A DNA stretch of 22,858 nucleotides, taken from positions 1 through 22,858 of the forward strand of contig JAOXYB010083610.1 of NCBI GenBank assembly GCA_028565635.1. The letters run 5' to 3'. Source of the stretch: Phoronis ovalis (taxonomy: Eukaryota > Phoronida > Phoronidae). The position numbers and the translations under genes are program-made. This document shows positions 19,870 to 22,858 of the stretch, one piece after another. How positions within the stretch are numbered: the stretch's first letter is position 1; the number at the start of each line of letters is the position of its first letter. A model generated the notes under the pieces. It was not told the origin of the DNA. It ran no database searches and saw only the letters and a program-made list of their open reading frames with translations.

Positions 19870-19922
19870 GTCATTACTTAAATACCACGCCAAGCTTAAG
19901 GTAGCGATTTCTGTTTGGCACA

Positions 19923-19931
19923 ATTTATTCA
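19923..19931. repeat. Target-site duplication, left copy (ATTTATTCA)
   Basis: ATTTATTCA directly precedes the first base of the MULE-like element and is repeated exactly at 22457-22465. A 9-bp duplication is the length typical of Mutator-like transposition. Confidence 0.85.
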
Positions 19932-19955
19932 GGGGCTGCCCAGTTCTCCGAAGGT

Positions 19956-20019
19956 TCTCTGGTCCGACAGCTCTCTGATCTGACAACTCTCTGGTCCGAC
20001 AGCTTGCTGGTCCGATACT
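19956..20019 (+). repeat. Left subterminal array, four 16-bp units
   Basis: Units start at 19956, 19972, 19988 and 20004 with consensus TCTCTGGTCCGACAGC. Such subterminal arrays are often transposase binding sites; here that is inference. Confidence 0.88.
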
Positions 20020-20179
20020 ACTATTTTCTTATTGTAATTAGATTTAAACAATGTGTTAAGTGTTAAAATATTCAATTCTGTAAAAAAAAATAGTATAATA
20101 GTATAATAAGGAAGTTATGTAACTTTTTTACGGACCGAAAAACTTAGTCATTTTTTGTAGTTTTTAAAACAATTTGGGT

Positions 20180-20227
20180 TCTCTGGTCCGAAGGGTCATT
20201 GGTTCAAAAGCTTGCTGGTCCAAAACA
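20180..20227 (+). repeat. Left inner array, three diverged 16-bp units
   Basis: Units start at 20180, 20196 and 20212 and share the CTGGTCC core with the outer array, from which they are separated by about 160 AT-rich bases. Confidence 0.8.
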
Positions 20228-20929
20228 CAAAATAAATAAGTGGTAATAATGCCAGGGTGTTTTGCGAAACAAAACCGTTCCTAAAAAACGCCACATTCCA
20301 AAATTTTTAGTCCTGTTAGTTATCACTCACGCTGACTAAACATTTTCCCAACTGTATGGTATGAGCAAGAAAACCCCTTTCATTATCATCGTGATCTTAA
20401 TCGTATTCATCATCATCATCATCATTATGTAACAATACTGTACATTAAAAGCTACAAAAAGTATGTTATCTTTAAGATATTTTGACATTTTTTACAATTA
20501 AGATTCCTTATCGTTAAATTAAATGTTATAATTTCGAAAAAATAATTAAATAAATATTCTAAATATAAAGTGTTATGCTCTATTCTATCCAATTCATTTT
20601 GTAAACATGACAAGCCGGCTTAATAATCCTTAATAGTCTCATACATTTTCAAATTATCTTTCGTGTGAAAATATTGATTTCGCATCATCAAAACAGCTTA
20701 TTCCCACCATGAGATACCGACTTTGTATAGTAAAGTTTAGCAACTCGCTTCTAATCATAAAAAACAAAGCCAACCAACGATTTGCATTTTAGGCGTATTT
20801 AATTGATAAAAAAGTTCTCACATTAATAGTCAACAATCCTCGGAAATATAAACTTCTTATAATTTATTTCGGACATTATGCGGGATACGGGAAATGATTT
20901 CAGTACTCCTGGTGGCAAAATGAGTTTGG
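20228..20929. other. Left interior of the MULE-like element
   Basis: About 700 AT-rich bases with a CAT microsatellite of six units at 20408-20425 and no recognisable coding sequence. Confidence 0.55.
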
Positions 20930-21170
20930 GATATTAGTGGCGGCCATGTGAATAGCGGCCATGGTGTGACAAAAAAAAAAGGAAACTTGTCGGGAAGATT
21001 TTTGATGCCGACCATGTGAAAAATATCAGAGAAAAGGAAAACTGTCATGAAAATTATTGATGTCGATCGAGCGGCAAAAGAAAAGTAAGATAAAAGGAAA
21101 GTTTTCAGGAAGATTATTGGTGCCGACTGAGTGGTGTGCCAAAAAAAAGTGATAAAAGAAAATTTTCGAC
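20930..21170. repeat. Imperfect tandem repeat of about 55 bp before the FLYWCH exon
   Basis: Four copies start at about 20953, 21006, 21061 and 21121 (lengths roughly 50-60), preceded by a partial copy. Each begins with a form of TGCCGACCATGTG, passes through a purine-rich AAAAGGAAA tract and ends near GGAAGATTATTGA. The array ends about 33 bases before the ATG of the FLYWCH exon and could be its promoter region. An open frame of 122 codons on the opposite strand arises from this repeat. Confidence 0.65.
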
Positions 21171-21203
21171 TATTCAAGTCTAGTTGTAGTTTGAGAAGGT
21201 AGA

Positions 21204-21377
21204 ATGGCGTATCTACAGGAAACAAGAAGAGGCACAGTTTTAATATATAGAAATTTTAAGTATCAGAAGAATAAGGCTCTGGCAAATTCCATACATTGGA
21301 GAAGTTTGCGGAAGGATTGCCGAGCTAACATACAAACAATTAAATTTGAGGATGGAGGTCCTGTTGAAGTAATCCAG
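21204..21377 (+). CDS. FLYWCH zinc-finger-like exon of the MULE-like element
   Basis: ATG followed by 57 codons to CAG|GTAAAT, a plausible splice donor; without splicing the frame stops shortly after. The peptide RRGTVLIYRNFKYQKNKA, then IHWRSLRKDCRANIQT, follows the FLYWCH pattern: a strand pair ending in a tyrosine, then W-x-C, C-x-A and a late histidine. The tryptophan and second cysteine (KDCRAN) are present. The first cysteine after the tryptophan is serine here, and the histidine would have to come from another exon that I cannot find. In related elements this domain opens the transposase and is thought to bind DNA. This copy is therefore a retained N-terminal piece with doubtful zinc binding. 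Confidence 0.6.
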
Positions 21378-21808
21378 GTAAATAAGCTATTGTTTACAGT
21401 TTGAAGGTTCTATGCATTGCCCATTTTTAAGTGCAAGCATTGCACCCTGGGGGGATCCCCTACCCCCTCATACTGGTTACACATCGGAGAATGTGAAACG
21501 AAAACTACACGATCGGGACATTAATTAGAATTAACTAATGTAAAAGTCGGCTTAATAATGCAACTGTTAAGAAACTCAACAATTCATATAAATTTAACGA
21601 TTTGAAAATATGTTTCATTTTTTTCAATTTTTCTCCAATTTTGTTAATTTAAAATTCCATATTAATTTTGATATCTTGAAATCATTTGAGTACTCGTACT
21701 TTATGTTGATGCAAAAACGCTTTTTCCAACATTATTTATAACCATAACGGTTGGAGACGTGCACATTCTGCGTTTTAATCAATACTTTAAAAGATACAAG
21801 TTAAATAA

Positions 21809-21991
21809 AAGGATCTAGTTGTGGTATATTACTCAAGACCCCGGCACTCAAACACTACAACAAAGTTTTTTGAAAGATTTTTGAAGCCTTTTGGCATCGT
21901 GGTTGCATACAAAATTAATTGCATAAAAATGTTCCGGCATGAAAAAATAATGTCCTCGTGGGTATGCCAGATGAACGGCTTGACAATTTAG
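21809..21991 (+). pseudogene. Possible relic of a retroelement protein inside the MULE-like element
   Basis: Sixty codons are open between two stops without a start requirement. The phrase FFERFLKPFGIVVAYK, followed after a gap by SSWVCQMNG, recalls the segment before the GIY-YIG endonuclease in Penelope-like and some other retroelements, where a block like L..ilkphgikvafK precedes VvYqIpC. The match is short and by eye only. It could also be a chance frame. Confidence 0.3.
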
Positions 21992-22322
21992 CAGAGTGAA
22001 AAAACGTACTAATTAAACAAAATAACCGGTCATCAAGATAACTAAGTACATATGGGGTGTACACTATAAGCTTACAAAGTAATTATATAAGGTTCAATAT
22101 TTGGCTAATCTTTATAAAAATATAATCATATTTATTATAATAGCCATTGTACCACTCCTTGTAAAGTGACGTTAACAGTTTTTCTTAAAGTCAGGTATTT
22201 CTCCCCAGGTGGTATATTATGCTGTACACTTGCAGGGATTATGAAATGTATTTTACCCGCGGATAATTCAATTGTTCGCATAAAGGGTTAAGACTACTCT
22301 GTCCATTTTTTAAAATGTCCAT

Positions 22323-22450
22323 GTTGGACCAGCGAGCCTTCGGACTGAAGAGCTGTCGGACCAGTGAGCCTTTGGACTAGAGAGCTGTTGGACCAGCGAG
22401 CTGTTGGACCAGCGAGCCGTTGGACCAGAGGGCCGTCGGAATAAAGATGT
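22323..22450 (-). repeat. Right subterminal array, eight 16-bp units, inverted relative to the left
   Basis: Units start every 16 bases from 22323 (GTTGGACCAGCGAGCC and variants) with the last one degraded. On the minus strand they read GGCTCGCTGGTCCAAC, the same unit as the left arrays. The array ends six bases before the element's right end. Confidence 0.88.
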
Positions 22451-22456
22451 GCCACC

Positions 22457-22465
22457 ATTTATTCA
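22457..22465. repeat. Target-site duplication, right copy (ATTTATTCA)
   Basis: Exact match to 19923-19931, directly after the last base of the MULE-like element. Confidence 0.85.
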
Positions 22466-22858
22466 CACCTTATACTTCAAGGTTAATTTTAGCTATTTAA
22501 GTGAACATATATACTAATAAAAGTATATACATACACACGCGTATATATATTCCAAAGTATACAACTCAAACTTCAATATGCAACTCAAACACACAAACAC
22601 ACACTAAGTAAAATTACAAAAAATTGAGAAATCATTTTGTAGCTATATATTATGTAAAGATTATTTATGCAACTATAAGTTTCAACTATATGGCTTTAGT
22701 GGTTTTTGGCTTATATTCTTTTGAATTTTACACTTCCAAAAACTTAACTCAATGCATGCTGTCTGCATGTACATATCACATGATCTACTCAGAGAAAAAT
22801 TAATTATGGATTTAAAAAGTTTAAGTTGTATAATTTCAAAATATGTATACCTTTGTCT

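Larger units (their letters stand above)
17847..19886. mobile_element. Foldback element with long inverted arms carrying ORF relics
   Basis: The two ends are inverted repeats. A 42-base core at 17864-17905 is a perfect reverse complement of 19828-19869 (starting ATCCTCAAGGAATAAAATAA), and similarity continues outward to GGTATTTAAGTA. Inward, the arms stay similar but diverged to about 18720 and 19250, with a roughly 300-base stretch present only in the left arm. Each arm carries the 3' end of the same protein-coding sequence, pointing outward. No target-site duplication is evident. The structure is either a foldback transposon or two inverted copies of the end of one repeat. Confidence 0.75.
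19932..22456. mobile_element. Complete 2,525-bp MULE-like DNA transposon, non-autonomous
   Basis: Bounded by exact 9-bp direct repeats. The ends read GGGGCTGCCCAG on the left and GGTGGCACATCT on the right (reverse strand), only loosely alike, and both lead into arrays of one 16-bp unit in opposite orientation: seven units in two blocks on the left and eight on the right. A FLYWCH-like exon lies near the centre. Many animal Mutator-like elements encode a transposase with an N-terminal FLYWCH zinc finger, which fits the 9-bp duplication. No DDE transposase core is visible, so the element would depend on a relative. It sits inside the SCYL2-like gene's last visible intron. Confidence 0.8.
16896..22858 (+). 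other. Last, open intron of the SCYL2-like gene, rich in repeats
   Basis: At least 5.96 kb after the donor GTATTT with no further SCYL2 exon visible. It is more than twice the length of any other intron in the gene and contains two independent transposon insertions and a diverged tandem duplication. The last 390 bases (22466-22858) are AT-rich with short TA and CA tracts and nothing else recognisable. Confidence 0.6.

Noticed and set aside
20857-21225. 122-codon open frame on the minus strand, the longest in the window
   Set aside because: It runs antisense through the 55-bp tandem repeat, whose periodicity and purine runs avoid stops. Its phenylalanine- and serine-rich peptide has repeated composition and no domain.
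21204-21377. FLYWCH exon as a further exon of the SCYL2-like gene
   Set aside because: It lies within a transposon bounded by a target-site duplication, has its own ATG, and no SCYL2 protein carries a FLYWCH domain there.
22323-22450. CRISPR-like regularly repeated array
   Set aside because: The 16-bp units are directly adjacent with no spacers, lie in a eukaryotic transposon, and have an inverted counterpart at the element's other end.

Overview
The window looks like nuclear DNA of a marine invertebrate, most likely a mollusc and possibly a bivalve. It is strongly AT-rich, its genes are split into many small exons separated by GT-AG introns, and it carries metazoan transposon relics (a FLYWCH-bearing MULE-type element and a repeat-borne protein with a CXC-like cysteine tail). 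There are no bacterial operons, Shine-Dalgarno sites or prokaryotic mobile genes. The species assignment is inference.

Layout. Positions 588-698 hold the last coding exon of an unidentified plus-strand gene, with its poly(A) signal at 897-902. About 4.5 kb of intergenic AT-rich DNA follows; its one clear structure is a GC-rich, almost fully self-complementary hairpin element at 1768-1898. From 5416 to 16895 runs the 5' and central part of one plus-strand gene in 13 coding exons (593 codons). It encodes a divergent SCYL2-family pseudokinase (SCY1-like protein 2, also called CVAK104): a degenerate kinase domain followed by HEAT-like helical repeats. Ten of its 12 closed introns are phase 0. Intron 11 appears to be a GC-AG intron. 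The 3' exons are not in the window; I found no convincing continuation after 16895.

The open last intron (16896 to the window end) is a landing site for repeats. It holds a diverged tandem duplication of about 370 bp carrying DR1-type AGGTCA motifs, and a 2.0-kb foldback element (17847-19886) whose arms carry inverted relics of the same repeat-borne ORF tail. It also holds a complete 2,525-bp non-autonomous MULE-like element (19932-22456) with a perfect 9-bp target-site duplication, inverted arrays of a 16-bp repeat at its ends, and a central exon encoding a FLYWCH zinc-finger-like domain.

The most interesting points are the MULE-like element with its internal FLYWCH exon and tandem-repeat ends, the foldback made from inverted coding tails inside a host intron, the divergence of the SCYL2-like gene, and a small unassigned exon-like ORF in its first intron. 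I saw no sign of a wholly new multi-gene system.
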